Counted from the first letter of the stretch, positions 6,679-14,821 are shown. The stretch is 21,681 nt of DNA from Flavobacteriales bacterium UBA3376 (GCA_002359055.1 DEQC01000013.1:1-21681); one strand, 5' to 3'. Notes: generated by a model not told the origin, from the sequence alone. Program-made: numbers and translations.

Positions 6679-8364
6679 TTATTTTTTCTGTTGTTTCGCC
6701 CAGGTATCTCTCAAAGTTACTGTTCGATTGAAAATGTAGTTTTCTTCGGTTGAATCTTTATCCAAAGTAAAGTAACCCAATCTTTGGAATTGGAATTTAT
6801 CTTCAGGTTTGGCTTTTTTCAAAGCGATTTCAGCAAAACCATGAACGATTTCCATAGAATTTGGATTTATATATTGCAAGAAATCTCCATCTTCATCTTG
6901 TTCGGGATCTTCCACTGAGAATAACCTATCGTACAGACGAACTTCAATTGGTAAATTTTCAGTTGCAGACACCCAATGAAGCGTTCCTTTTACTTTTCTT
7001 TTGCTCGCCTCAGTTCCTGAACCAGATTTAGTTTCTGGATCGTAAGTTGCGTAAATCGTAGTGATATTGCCTTCTTCATCTTTATCGACACGAGTCGCTT
7101 TCACGAAATAAGCTCCTTTCAGCCTAACTTCATTACCAATAGAAAGTCTGAAAAACTTTTTAGGTGCTTCCTCCATAAAGTCTTCACGTTCGATATAAAT
7201 TTCACGTGTAAAAGGCATTTCTCTTTCACCACTTTCAGGATCTTCAGGATTATTTTCAGTAGTTACCATTTCTACTTTTCCTTCGGGATAATTTTCTATG
7301 ACTAATTTCACAGGATTAATTACCGCCATCACTCTCGGTGCGATTTTATTCAAATGATCTCTTACAGAAAATTCCAACAAAGAAACATCGATGATATTAT
7401 CTCTTTTAGCAACTCCAGCTTTTTCCCAGAAATTTCTGATTGATTCTGGTGTAAAACCTCTTCTTCTCAAACCAGAAATAGTTGGCATTCTCGGATCGTC
7501 CCAACCTGCAACTATTCCTTCATCGACCAAAGTTTTCAACTTTCTTTTACTCGTGATCATATAACTAACGTTTCCACGGGCAAATTCTCTTTGTTTAGGT
7601 TTGAATTTTTGACTAGGAATTTCCACTTGATCCAAATACCATTCGTACAAAGGTCTATGATTTTCGAATTCCAAGGAGCAAAGAGAATGAGTGATGCCTT
7701 CTATATAGTCAGATTCACCATGAGTCCAGTCGTACATCGGATAGATATTCCATTCTGTACCCGTTCTGTGGTGTTCTTTATATAAAATTCTGTACATGAC
7801 AGGATCTCTCATGTTCATGTTTGGTGAAGTCATATCAATTTTAGCTCTCAAAACGCGGCTTCCTTCTGGGAATTCACCGTTTTTCATTCCTTCGAAAAGT
7901 TCTAAATTTTCTTCAATTGATCGATTTCTGAACGGACTTTCTATACCAGGTTCAAAAGGAGTTTTTCGCTGTTCATTGATAACTTCAGAACTTTGGTCAT
8001 CTACATAAGCCTTTCCTTCTTTGATCATTTGTACCGCCCATTCGTAGAGTTGTTGAAAATAATCAGAAGCAAAGCGTTCTTCATCCCAAGTAAATCCTAA
8101 CCATTTAACATCTTCGCGTATAGAGTCAACATATTCTTGTTCCTCTTTCTCAGGGTTAGTGTCATCAAAACGAAGGTTTACAGGTGCATTGTACTTCTCA
8201 CCTAATCCGAAGTTGATGCAAATTGCCTTGGCGTGACCGATGTGTAGATACCCATTGGGTTCTGGTGGAAAACGAAAACGCAAATCGTCTTTCGAATATC
8301 CATTCGCCAAATCATCTTCGATAATTTGTTCGATAAAATTCAATGATTTTTTTTCTTCTTTCAT
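6679..8364 (-). CDS. glnS: Glutaminyl-tRNA synthetase
   Basis: The 561-residue class I synthetase charges tRNA-Gln with glutamine in the cytoplasm. The N-terminus shows RFPPEPNGYLHIGHAKAIC, with HIGH at 41-44. NLRFDDTNPEKE (63-74) and SDYIEGITHSLCSLEFENHR (218-237) are strongly GlnRS-like, separating it from the related GltX. The KMSKS-equivalent loop reads ITSKRKL (270-276), with Thr271 where E. coli has Met (VMSKRKL). The two beta-barrel anticodon-binding domains fill the C-terminal half, ending in FNRTVTLRDTW. Length is normal (E. coli 554). It has its own promoter upstream and a terminator downstream, so it appears monocistronic. Confidence 0.97.
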   Translation of the reverse strand: MKEEKKSLNFIEQIIEDDLANGYSKDDLRFRFPPEPNGYLHIGHAKAICINFGLGEKYNAPVNLRFDDTNPEKEEQEYVDSIREDVKWLGFTWDEERFASDYFQQLYEWAVQMIKEGKAYVDDQSSEVINEQRKTPFEPGIESPFRNRSIEENLELFEGMKNGEFPEGSRVLRAKIDMTSPNMNMRDPVMYRILYKEHHRTGTEWNIYPMYDWTHGESDYIEGITHSLCSLEFENHRPLYEWYLDQVEIPSQKFKPKQREFARGNVSYMITSKRKLKTLVDEGIVAGWDDPRMPTISGLRRRGFTPESIRNFWEKAGVAKRDNIIDVSLLEFSVRDHLNKIAPRVMAVINPVKLVIENYPEGKVEMVTTENNPEDPESGEREMPFTREIYIEREDFMEEAPKKFFRLSIGNEVRLKGAYFVKATRVDKDEEGNITTIYATYDPETKSGSGTEASKRKVKGTLHWVSATENLPIEVRLYDRLFSVEDPEQDEDGDFLQYINPNSMEIVHGFAEIALKKAKPEDKFQFQRLGYFTLDKDSTEENYIFNRTVTLRDTWAKQQKK

Positions 8365-8384
8365 ATTCCTTTTGAGCTTAGCTG

Positions 8385-8416
8385 CAAATTTAACGTTTTA
8401 ACGCCAAATCGACAAA
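8385..8416 (-). promoter_or_regulatory. Promoter of glnS
   Basis: Read on the minus strand, TTTG (8416-8413), a 20-base spacer and TAAATTTG (8392-8385) match the Bacteroidota promoter. The glnS ATG follows 20 bases after the -7 element. Confidence 0.7.
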
Positions 8417-8496
8417 GTATAAACCAATTGTTATTAGTGGTCAATGATTAATGAATAAATGCTATGAACGGAGTTTTTTCTTTGATGAAGTTTAAG

Positions 8497-8523
8497 AAAA
8501 AACACTTTGGATTTTTGTGTTTT
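8497..8523 (-). terminator. Probable terminator of rpsP-rimM
   Basis: On the minus strand, AAAACAC (8523-8517) pairs with GTGTTTT (8505-8499) across an 11-base loop and continues into TT, C, TT. It starts 8 bases beyond the rimM stop. The stem is short and AT-rich, so it may be weak. Confidence 0.55.
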
Positions 8524-8531
8524 GAGAAGGA

Positions 8532-9056
8532 TTAATCCAAGTATAAATCTATTAAACCTTCGGGTGTTTCGAGTTTGATAAACTTTTCCTGTCGATTGAC
8601 TTCGTGTATCCATTCATTGATGATAGGAATGAGTACTTCTTTGCCGTTGGCATCAATGATTAAAATGGCTTGAACACCGTTATCATTAACACTTTTTACA
8701 ATTCCAACTTCACCTTTAACATCATCGATTATGGTAAAATCAATGATTTCATGGAAGTAAAATTCAGTTCCTTCCAAAGCTGGAAGTTCGGCCAAGGGAA
8801 GATAAAGTGCTTTGTTGACAAGTCTTTCAGCTTCTTCAGCTCCTATGTCTTCGAATTTTGCTAAAAGTTTTCCTGAAGTATGTGGGCCGATGAATTCAAA
8901 AAAGAATGGAACCAGTATGCCATCTTTCTCAATGAATACTGATTCCATGTCTATGTATGATTCTGGTTCGTCTGTATCTAAATGCAAGATTAAATTACCT
9001 TTAAAACCATGTTTTTTCGTGATTTTTCCTAAGTAATAACAATCTTTTTTTTGCAT
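8532..9056 (-). CDS. rimM: 16S rRNA processing factor RimM
   Basis: The 174-residue protein binds ribosomal protein uS19 and assists 30S head maturation. The N-terminal RimM barrel shows CYYLGKITKKHGFKGNLILH (6-25), with the G-K-I-x-K-x-H-G-x-K-G pattern of the family, and GAEEAERLVNKALYLPLAEL (about 73-92). The C-terminal PRC-barrel includes GIVKSVNDNG, VLIPIINEWIHEVN and GLIDLYLD. The gene lies 17 bases after rpsP in the same direction. The rpsP-rimM order is widely conserved; trmD and rplS, often next in other bacteria, do not follow here. Confidence 0.94.
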   Translation of the reverse strand: MQKKDCYYLGKITKKHGFKGNLILHLDTDEPESYIDMESVFIEKDGILVPFFFEFIGPHTSGKLLAKFEDIGAEEAERLVNKALYLPLAELPALEGTEFYFHEIIDFTIIDDVKGEVGIVKSVNDNGVQAILIIDANGKEVLIPIINEWIHEVNRQEKFIKLETPEGLIDLYLD

Positions 9057-9073
9057 TTTAAACGAAAATAAAT

Positions 9074-9616
9074 TTATTCTTCAGTTGCATTTTCTTCTGA
9101 AGACGCCTCAGCTTCTGGAGCTGATTCTTCTGCAGTTTCTGCTTCAGCTGCTGCTTCTGCTTCTAATGCTGCTTTCTCAGCTGCGATTTTCTCCTCAGCT
9201 TTCTTTCTTTCAGCATCTAAAGCTGCTTTCTTAGCATCTTCTTTTGCCTTTGCAATGTTTTCTTTCTTACTTTCAACTGCTTTTGCTCTTTCTTCTAACC
9301 AAGCATTGAATCTTTTCTCAGCTTCTTCTTCGTTGAAAGCTCCTTTTTTAACACCATCTAATAAGTGTTTTTTCATCAAAGCTCCTTTGTAAGAAAGAAT
9401 GTTTCTCGCTGTGTTTGTAGGTTGAGCACCTGTTTGTAACCAATGAACAGCTCTGTCGATGTCCAACTCGATGGTTGCTGGATCACTGATCGGATTGTAA
9501 GTTCCTATTTTTTCAATCAAACGACCGTCTCTTCTTGATCTTGAGTCAGCTACTACGATGTGGAAGAAAGCCTTACCTTTTCTTCCTTTTCTCTGCAATC
9601 TAATTTTTGTTGCCAT
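9074..9616 (-). CDS. rpsP: Ribosomal protein bS16 with long Ala/Glu-rich tail
   Basis: The 180-residue protein is a structural component of the 30S subunit. The N-terminal core (about 1-80) has MATKIRLQRKGRKGKAFFHI, VADSRSRRDGRLIEKIGTYN and GAQPTNTARNIL, all diagnostic for bS16. A lysine-rich helical segment follows, then from about residue 120 a low-complexity tail of Ala, Glu and Lys that ends acidic (EEN-ATEE). Typical bS16 is about 80-90 residues, so the tail doubles the protein. I understand such extensions to be common in Flavobacteriia. It is the first gene of the rpsP-rimM operon, with a clear promoter and a folded leader upstream. Confidence 0.96.
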   Translation of the reverse strand: MATKIRLQRKGRKGKAFFHIVVADSRSRRDGRLIEKIGTYNPISDPATIELDIDRAVHWLQTGAQPTNTARNILSYKGALMKKHLLDGVKKGAFNEEEAEKRFNAWLEERAKAVESKKENIAKAKEDAKKAALDAERKKAEEKIAAEKAALEAEAAAEAETAEESAPEAEASSEENATEE

Positions 9617-9620
9617 TTTA

Positions 9621-9656
9621 TATAAATTTTGGGAACTCGTCCCAGATTAAACTTCG
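9621..9656 (-). ncRNA. Candidate rpsP leader RNA structure
   Basis: In the rpsP 5' leader the minus-strand RNA can form stem UGGGA (9644-9640) / UCCCA (9634-9630) with loop CGAGU. It is extended by AAGUUU / AAAUUU with one G-U pair, and there is an AAUC bulge on the 5' side only. The structure ends about 10 bases before the start codon. A bulged hairpin of this sort just upstream of a ribosomal protein gene suggests autogenous control by S16. I recall that a flavobacterial S16 leader motif has been described, but I cannot compare against it here. Confidence 0.45.
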
Positions 9657-9669
9657 ATTTTTAAGGGTG

Positions 9670-9699
9670 CAAATATAGTGTTTATAAATGAATTAACAA
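9670..9699 (-). promoter_or_regulatory. Promoter of rpsP-rimM
   Basis: On the minus strand, TTG (9699-9697), a 19-base spacer and TATATTTG (9677-9670) match the Bacteroidota promoter exactly. The expected transcript carries a leader of about 45-50 bases before rpsP. Confidence 0.75.
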
Positions 9700-9829
9700 C
9701 TCTTTTTTGTTGTGTTTGTTCTTGTGAATCGATTTGTTCTAAATAAATTGTTTCAGATTCAATTCATAAAATGATTGGAAGGTAAATTTAAAAATAACTT
9801 TCTAAAAGCTAATGGGTTTTGGTTTTTCA

Positions 9830-9861
9830 TTGATAATTGATTCAAACTTTTTTTAATATTG
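9830..9861 (+). promoter_or_regulatory. Weak candidate promoter of the HD-domain gene
   Basis: TTG (9830-9832), a 21-base spacer and TAATATTG (9854-9861) match TAnnTTTG except for one base. The ATG at 9885 follows 23 bases later. The rest of the AT-rich gap 9700-9830 shows nothing I can assign. Confidence 0.35.
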
Positions 9862-9884
9862 TGCTTATTGTTTAATTTTATCGG

Positions 9885-10481
9885 ATGGATAAACAAAAAG
9901 TCTTAATCAATACCCAAGCATTTGTCAAAAAGGAATTTTTCGGTGAAGGAACTGGTCACGATTATTTTCATCTGAAAAGAGTAGTGGAAAATGCATTGAA
10001 AATTGGAAAAGCAGAAAATGCTGATTTGTTTTTGGTTGAATTGTCTGCTTGGTTGCATGATGTTGGTGATTATAAATTACATGATGGAGTGGATCGTTCA
10101 GAGGAATTGGTTAAGGAATTTTTGTTGACACAAAATCTTTCGGATGAATTAATCCATAAAGTAAATGAAATCATTTCTCAAGTTTCATTTTCAAAAGCAA
10201 ATCCAGTGACTTCTTTGGAAGCAAAAGTTGTTCAAGATGCTGATCGTTTGGATGCTTTAGGTGCAATTGGAATAGCAAGAGCTTTTGCTTATGGTGGAAG
10301 TAGAGGTAGAGAATTGTGGAATCCTGATCAACCAGATTCTACTACAGTTCAGCACTTTTATGATAAATTGTTGAAATTAAAAGATTTGATGAATACGGAC
10401 ACAGCTAAAGTTATAGCTGAAAAACGACATCGATTTTTAGAAGAATTTTTGGATCAATTTTATGAAGAATGGGAGCAGTAA
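9885..10481 (+). CDS. HD-domain metal-dependent phosphohydrolase
   Basis: The 198-residue cytoplasmic protein belongs to the YedJ/YpgQ-like branch of the HD superfamily. Metal-binding residues are visible in order: GHDYFHLKRV (His25, Asp26, His29), the HD pair in WLHDVGDYK (His58, Asp59), and VVQDADRLDALGAIGIARAF (Asp118, Asp120, Asp123), the last being very typical of this branch. Relatives hydrolyse nucleotides or phosphomonoesters, but the substrate cannot be told from sequence. The HD and PepSY genes converge and their stop codons are one base apart, with no terminator hairpin between them, so the transcripts may overlap at their 3' ends. Confidence 0.85.
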   Translation: MDKQKVLINTQAFVKKEFFGEGTGHDYFHLKRVVENALKIGKAENADLFLVELSAWLHDVGDYKLHDGVDRSEELVKEFLLTQNLSDELIHKVNEIISQVSFSKANPVTSLEAKVVQDADRLDALGAIGIARAFAYGGSRGRELWNPDQPDSTTVQHFYDKLLKLKDLMNTDTAKVIAEKRHRFLEEFLDQFYEEWEQ

Positions 10482-10482
10482 A

Positions 10483-11691
10483 TCATTGGATGGCTCTTCT
10501 GGCTTTTTTCCACCAAATGATAAAACCTGTGATGGGTAAAGTAAATCCTATGAATGTGATGATGAAATAAAACACGACACTGCTTGTTCCCATAATTTCG
10601 CCTGTATGCAATGGTTTGGACAATTCTTGAAATTGCTGATGAAGTGGTTTGTCTTTAAAAAGTTCTGATTTCTTTAAATTTCCTTTTCGATCCAAATCGA
10701 TATAATCAGTCAAAATCATTCCCAACCAATTGTTGGTGTTTGTTTTTTGAATTCTGATCCAAGCTTCATTTTCATTCGGTAGAGTGATTGAAGTTGTTCC
10801 GTTATAAGGAAGAATTTGATTTGAAACTTTTAAAATTTCACTCAAAGAAATTGTATCTTTTATTTCATTTTTTTCAATTTCCTCTTCCTTTTTAATCATT
10901 TCATCCATCAATGCAGCGAAAGAATCGGTCACACCATCTTCGGGTAATTGTGTCTGTTGACTGATAGATTGCCCGCCTAATGAAATCAAAACTGCGTTTT
11001 TTATCCATGGATAAGTGATATAAATCCCAGTGATGGAAATGAACAATAAGAAAATTAAACTATAAAATCCAATGGTATTATGCAAGTCATAATTGACTCT
11101 ATAAAACTTAGATTTCCATTTGATAGTAAAGGCTTGCTTGATTTGTTTTTTATTTCTTTTCGGCCACCAAAGAATTAATCCACTCAACAAACAGATGATG
11201 AAAATTATCACAAATGCACCAACGATTTGTTTTCCGATTTCGCCCAACAATAAATTTTTATGAAGATTTTCAATGGTTCTAAAGAATTTACTTAGGTCTT
11301 TAGTTTTATTATAATTCAATTTTTCTCCAGTGTACGGATTGAAATAATTGGTTTGAATAAGTTGTGTTTTTGGATCGATGGTGCTTATGACAATACTTCG
11401 TTTAGGACTGTTTGGAAGAGTGATTGAAGCTATTTCTAAATTGTTTTCTTTGAATTTATTTTCAAAAAAATCAATTGGTAAAGCTTGTTTTTCGACTTTT
11501 ACATATAAATGAGAGCGATTGAAATAATTGTTGATTTCGTTTTTGAAAGCATAAATACAGCCAGTGATGCAAACAATCATGACTACAACCGAAGAAAATA
11601 ATCCCAACCAAAGATGAATTATGGCTGAGATATATTTGAACAGAGATTCATTTTTTCTTCTTTTTCGAATGAATATGCTTTTCAGTTTCAT
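10483..11691 (-). CDS. PepSY-TM inner-membrane protein, putative siderophore reductase
   Basis: The 402-residue protein starts at the ATG at 11691; the longer frame from a GTG at 11715 would begin inside a hairpin. It has four main membrane segments: about 22-48, 155-176, 206-228 and 372-395. Each repeat has a WWPKR or WWKKAR end after the helix, the hallmark of PepSY-associated TM proteins. Conserved histidines lie near the helices: IIHLWLG (26), ENLHKN (144), YDLHNT (204) and KPLHTGE (362). In the related Pseudomonas FoxB, such histidines bind heme and the protein reduces ferric siderophores at the inner membrane. A PepSY-like loop lies between helices 1 and 2, and a larger one of about 140 residues between 3 and 4. 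It follows the siderophore receptor genes, which supports an iron role. Confidence 0.8.
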   Translation of the reverse strand: MKLKSIFIRKRRKNESLFKYISAIIHLWLGLFSSVVVMIVCITGCIYAFKNEINNYFNRSHLYVKVEKQALPIDFFENKFKENNLEIASITLPNSPKRSIVISTIDPKTQLIQTNYFNPYTGEKLNYNKTKDLSKFFRTIENLHKNLLLGEIGKQIVGAFVIIFIICLLSGLILWWPKRNKKQIKQAFTIKWKSKFYRVNYDLHNTIGFYSLIFLLFISITGIYITYPWIKNAVLISLGGQSISQQTQLPEDGVTDSFAALMDEMIKKEEEIEKNEIKDTISLSEILKVSNQILPYNGTTSITLPNENEAWIRIQKTNTNNWLGMILTDYIDLDRKGNLKKSELFKDKPLHQQFQELSKPLHTGEIMGTSSVVFYFIITFIGFTLPITGFIIWWKKARRAIQ

Positions 11692-11708
11692 GTTGAGTTG
11701 TAAAATAT

Positions 11709-11740
11709 AAAGCACAAACTCTTTGCTTAGTTTGTGCTTT
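11709..11740 (-). terminator. Strong intra-operon hairpin, possible attenuator
   Basis: A perfect 12-bp stem AAAGCACAAACT (11709-11720) / AGTTTGTGCTTT (11729-11740) with an 8-base loop sits in the 73-base gap between the lipoprotein gene and the PepSY gene. On the minus strand the tail reads TTTATATTTTAC, a broken U tract. It may be a leaky terminator, or a 3'-end stabiliser that lets the receptor and lipoprotein be made in excess over the PepSY protein. Confidence 0.65.
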
Positions 11741-11764
11741 ATTTGTTAAGGTTTGAAATGTGTA

Positions 11765-12391
11765 TTATCTACGAGTACTATGTTTAACATCTTTTACTAA
11801 TTCTCTGAATTTTTCGATTTGTTCTTCGTTCAGTACACTTTCAATAGCATTTCTTCTTTGTGTATCGAATTTTTCCCAATATTCTTTTGCTAAATCACTG
11901 TTGCCATGATAGATATCGTGAGCATTTTGGAATTCTGTTTCAAAAGCATTGTTGGCAGCATTCACTGTTAGAAATTGAGTTTCGTCCAGATTTAATTCAG
12001 TTTTAATTTGTTCTAACAAATCATCGTTGTATCTCGGTCTTTTTCTTTGGTTTTTGTCCATGTAATTTTTATAGATGTCGATTTGGTTTTCATCAAAAAT
12101 TTCAGCGGTTAATTCTGCATGCTTATTATAGATGATTTCCATATCTGTAAAAAACTTTACACGATTGAGTTTGCCGTCTTCATTCATATTGATCGCTCTA
12201 CTTTCTTCGATTGCTTTTTGAACATCAGCAGTGATTGCATCGAATTTTTTTTCTTGATCTTCGTTCAAATTGAGTTCTGTTTTTAGAGCGTCAAAATCAA
12301 TTCCTCTTCTTTTTTTCTGTACTTCTTCTTTAGCGCATGAGATCATGGTGAAGCTAAAGATAAGAGCGGTTATCATCAGAATTTTTTTCAT
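11765..12391 (-). CDS. Spy-like lipoprotein with internal duplication
   Basis: The 208-residue protein has a lipoprotein signal MKKILMITALIFSFTMISC with Cys19. The next residues, AKEE, fit the K-(D/E)2 surface-export signal described in Capnocytophaga. The mature part is helical and charged and consists of two repeats of about 75-80 residues: residues 33-112, starting DALKTELNLNEDQEKKF, and residues 125-200, starting EQIKTELNLDETQF. Each ends in a Q-I-x-x-(Y/F) helix. The LxLxxxQ spacing recalls Spy/CpxP-type helical proteins. It lies 16 bases after the receptor gene and is surely co-transcribed. I infer a helper or sensor at the membrane linked to siderophore or metal uptake; no biochemical function can be assigned. 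Confidence 0.65.
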   Translation of the reverse strand: MKKILMITALIFSFTMISCAKEEVQKKRRGIDFDALKTELNLNEDQEKKFDAITADVQKAIEESRAINMNEDGKLNRVKFFTDMEIIYNKHAELTAEIFDENQIDIYKNYMDKNQRKRPRYNDDLLEQIKTELNLDETQFLTVNAANNAFETEFQNAHDIYHGNSDLAKEYWEKFDTQRRNAIESVLNEEQIEKFRELVKDVKHSTRR

Positions 12392-12407
12392 AGTGTCAAT
12401 TATTTTT

Positions 12408-14780
12408 TTAGAATTTAAAGTTTATTTGTGCTGAAATGTTGAATGGATCGATTTGATTGATAAATCCACCTCTGTAATAAGAGTTATATCCTAAAGCATC
12501 TGTGATGTTGTTTAAGAAAACTCTGAATCCCAATTGATTGATTTCGTAACCCACTTGTGCATTTAAGGTTGTGTAAGCTGGCATATCGAAATATTTCAAA
12601 CCTGGAACGGTATCATGAGCTGAAGTGATTTTAGTGTATTCGTTCACCGGTCTTTCGCCTACATAATAAAGTCCAGCACCGATTGAGAAACCTTTCATAA
12701 AGTTGTTTTCGAATTTATAGTGCACCCAAGCATTTGCGGTATGAGTAGGAGCATTCATCGGCCTTGAACCGTCCATATATGCTGGAGAGTTTTCGTAGAA
12801 AGCATCCAAATATGCATAACCTAACATCACTTGTAAATTTGTAACTGGTCGTCCAGCAACTTCAATTTCAACTCCTCTTCTTTTTAGATTTCCAGCCAAT
12901 CCATACAATCCAGTTGCAGTTTGGTTTTCATCATATACTTGATAAGAAAGGTTTTCGTTGTTCATATCGAAATATGTAGCTGTCGCTCTCAATCTATCAT
13001 TGAACCAGTTCGATTTAACACCAAATTCATATTGTTTTGTTCTTGAAATTCCTACAGTTCCACCATCATACAATGGATTGTTGGCAGCTCTTAAACTTGA
13101 GTTGGTAGTATATGATCCGAAGATATTGATGTTGTCAGTTGGAGATAAAATTAATCCGATGAAAGGATCGATTACATCTTCACTGTTGGCAATCGAATAA
13201 CTCCATCTTAGTCCACCTACTACTTTTACATAATCTGTAATGCCAAAATGATGCTGAGTTACAAAACCATAGTAATAGTTCTTGCTCAAATTCGATTCAC
13301 CCAATTGTAAATCTGCATCGTTATAATTTGCAAGAGAAGTAACATTTGAATTGTTGATGTCCTGATAAACATCGATCACATCCATATTTCTAATTCCTTT
13401 GGCAGATCGAGTATCCACTCTTGACATGGTATAGTCATAACCCAATTGCCAAGTCCAATTAAAAATCCCAAGCTCCATGTTTTTACCCATTAAGTCCACT
13501 TGAACCGTAGAGTTTCTATCGCTTCTAAAGCTTCTACCAATTCCTCTGTTTCTTTTGTTGTAAATAGTTTGTCCATCATCATCTTTGAACAAAGAAAGTG
13601 AAGCGACTCTTTGGTCTGATTCGTAATAAGAATTGTAAAAACCAATTCTCGCATCTAATTTATCGGTCAAATTTCTATTGATAGTTGCACCATAAGTGAT
13701 GTTTTCGATTTCTTGATAATCATCCTTGAATCCAAGGAATTTACTTCCCATATCGTACAAAGCTTCTTCAGTATCTGCAGCTAAGTTGATGGTTCCTCTG
13801 TCAGGCATAGAATTATCTTTCAAATAATCCATCTCTAAAACCACTTGAGTTTTATCGTCAATTCTCCAAGCAAAAGAAGGAGCAACATAAACTCTATCAT
13901 GCTTTACTTCGTCTTTAAATGATTTGCCTGCTTGGAAAGCACCAGCAATTCTAAATCCTGTATTGTAATTTTTGCCCAAAACTGTTTGAGCGTCATATTG
14001 CATTCGAGTTCTCCACCATGAACCTGATCTCACACTGATTTCACCTCCTTTTCTAAAATTTGGAGTTTTGGTTACCACATTGATTACACCTCCTGCACTT
14101 CCTAAACCATCTCCTATTCCTTGAGTCAAAGCCGATGATCCTTTGATTACTTGAATTGACTCAACACCTGCCATATCAGAAACTCCCGCAGCTGAACGGA
14201 AATCTGAGTCCATCTTTACTCCGTTTTTTAAAACTGGAGTTCCTCTATAACCACGAATCGACATCGACTCACGTGCACCTCCGTAAGAAGCGAATTGTGT
14301 TACTCCTGCTACGTTTTTAGCAGCATCGATTATCGTTAAAGCTCCTTGATCTTCAATAAGCTTTTCTGAAACTATAGAAATGGATTGAATTTGATCGTTG
14401 ATATTCACAGGAAAACGAGTGATTTGTTCGATTTTTCTTTGCGATTTGTTTCTGTCGCCAAATACCTCAACCGTATTCAACATGGTAGTTTCTGGAGCTT
14501 TGAAATCGAACTGTATATCTCTACCATCAACCGTTATATTTTCTGAAGCGAAATCTCCATTTATAAATTCGAAGAAAATGGTGTAAGTTCCATTTTCTAT
14601 ATTTGTCAATTGATAGCTTCCGTTGTTTTTGGATGTTGTTTGTGCATTGATTTTGTCTATGCTAATAATAACACCAGGAACAGCTTGATTGTCTACGTCC
14701 GTAATTTTTCCAAAAATCATTTGTTGAGCGTACGTCCAACTTGCCAATAAAATCATTCCAATTAATAGGAGTTTCTTCAT
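12408..14780 (-). CDS. TonB-dependent siderophore receptor
   Basis: The 790-residue outer-membrane receptor imports iron chelates using TonB energy. A signal peptide (1-19) is followed by a carboxypeptidase-regulatory-like beta domain (about 20-95: GKITDVDNQAVPGVIISID, KNNGSYQLTNIENGTYTI), common in Bacteroidota receptors. A TonB-box-like NTVEVFG lies at 102-108. The plug runs from about 120 to 240 (ISIVSEKLIEDQG, GARESMSIRGYRGTPVLKNG, SIQVIKGSSALTQG, GSAGGVINVVTKTP), of the FhuE/FpvA siderophore type. The remaining 550 residues form the barrel, ending in NISAQINFKF with a terminal Phe. Full length. It leads the operon with the lipoprotein and PepSY genes, and has a strong promoter and a Fur-like repeat upstream. 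The ligand is not predictable. Confidence 0.93.
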   Translation of the reverse strand: MKKLLLIGMILLASWTYAQQMIFGKITDVDNQAVPGVIISIDKINAQTTSKNNGSYQLTNIENGTYTIFFEFINGDFASENITVDGRDIQFDFKAPETTMLNTVEVFGDRNKSQRKIEQITRFPVNINDQIQSISIVSEKLIEDQGALTIIDAAKNVAGVTQFASYGGARESMSIRGYRGTPVLKNGVKMDSDFRSAAGVSDMAGVESIQVIKGSSALTQGIGDGLGSAGGVINVVTKTPNFRKGGEISVRSGSWWRTRMQYDAQTVLGKNYNTGFRIAGAFQAGKSFKDEVKHDRVYVAPSFAWRIDDKTQVVLEMDYLKDNSMPDRGTINLAADTEEALYDMGSKFLGFKDDYQEIENITYGATINRNLTDKLDARIGFYNSYYESDQRVASLSLFKDDDGQTIYNKRNRGIGRSFRSDRNSTVQVDLMGKNMELGIFNWTWQLGYDYTMSRVDTRSAKGIRNMDVIDVYQDINNSNVTSLANYNDADLQLGESNLSKNYYYGFVTQHHFGITDYVKVVGGLRWSYSIANSEDVIDPFIGLILSPTDNINIFGSYTTNSSLRAANNPLYDGGTVGISRTKQYEFGVKSNWFNDRLRATATYFDMNNENLSYQVYDENQTATGLYGLAGNLKRRGVEIEVAGRPVTNLQVMLGYAYLDAFYENSPAYMDGSRPMNAPTHTANAWVHYKFENNFMKGFSIGAGLYYVGERPVNEYTKITSAHDTVPGLKYFDMPAYTTLNAQVGYEINQLGFRVFLNNITDALGYNSYYRGGFINQIDPFNISAQINFKF

Positions 14781-14821
14781 TTGTCGTGTATTTAATTTAA
14801 ATTTAGTCTAAATAAACGGGG

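Noticed and set aside
8473..8503. Inverted repeat GTTTTTTCTT / AAGAAAAAAC between rimM and glnS
   Set aside because: It is mostly A/T runs and overlaps the better-supported rpsP-rimM terminator; likely chance in AT-rich spacer.
11692..11715. N-terminal extension of the PepSY protein from a GTG at 11715
   Set aside because: The added codons overlap a strong hairpin and add nothing family-like; the ATG at 11691 gives the usual basic N-terminus.
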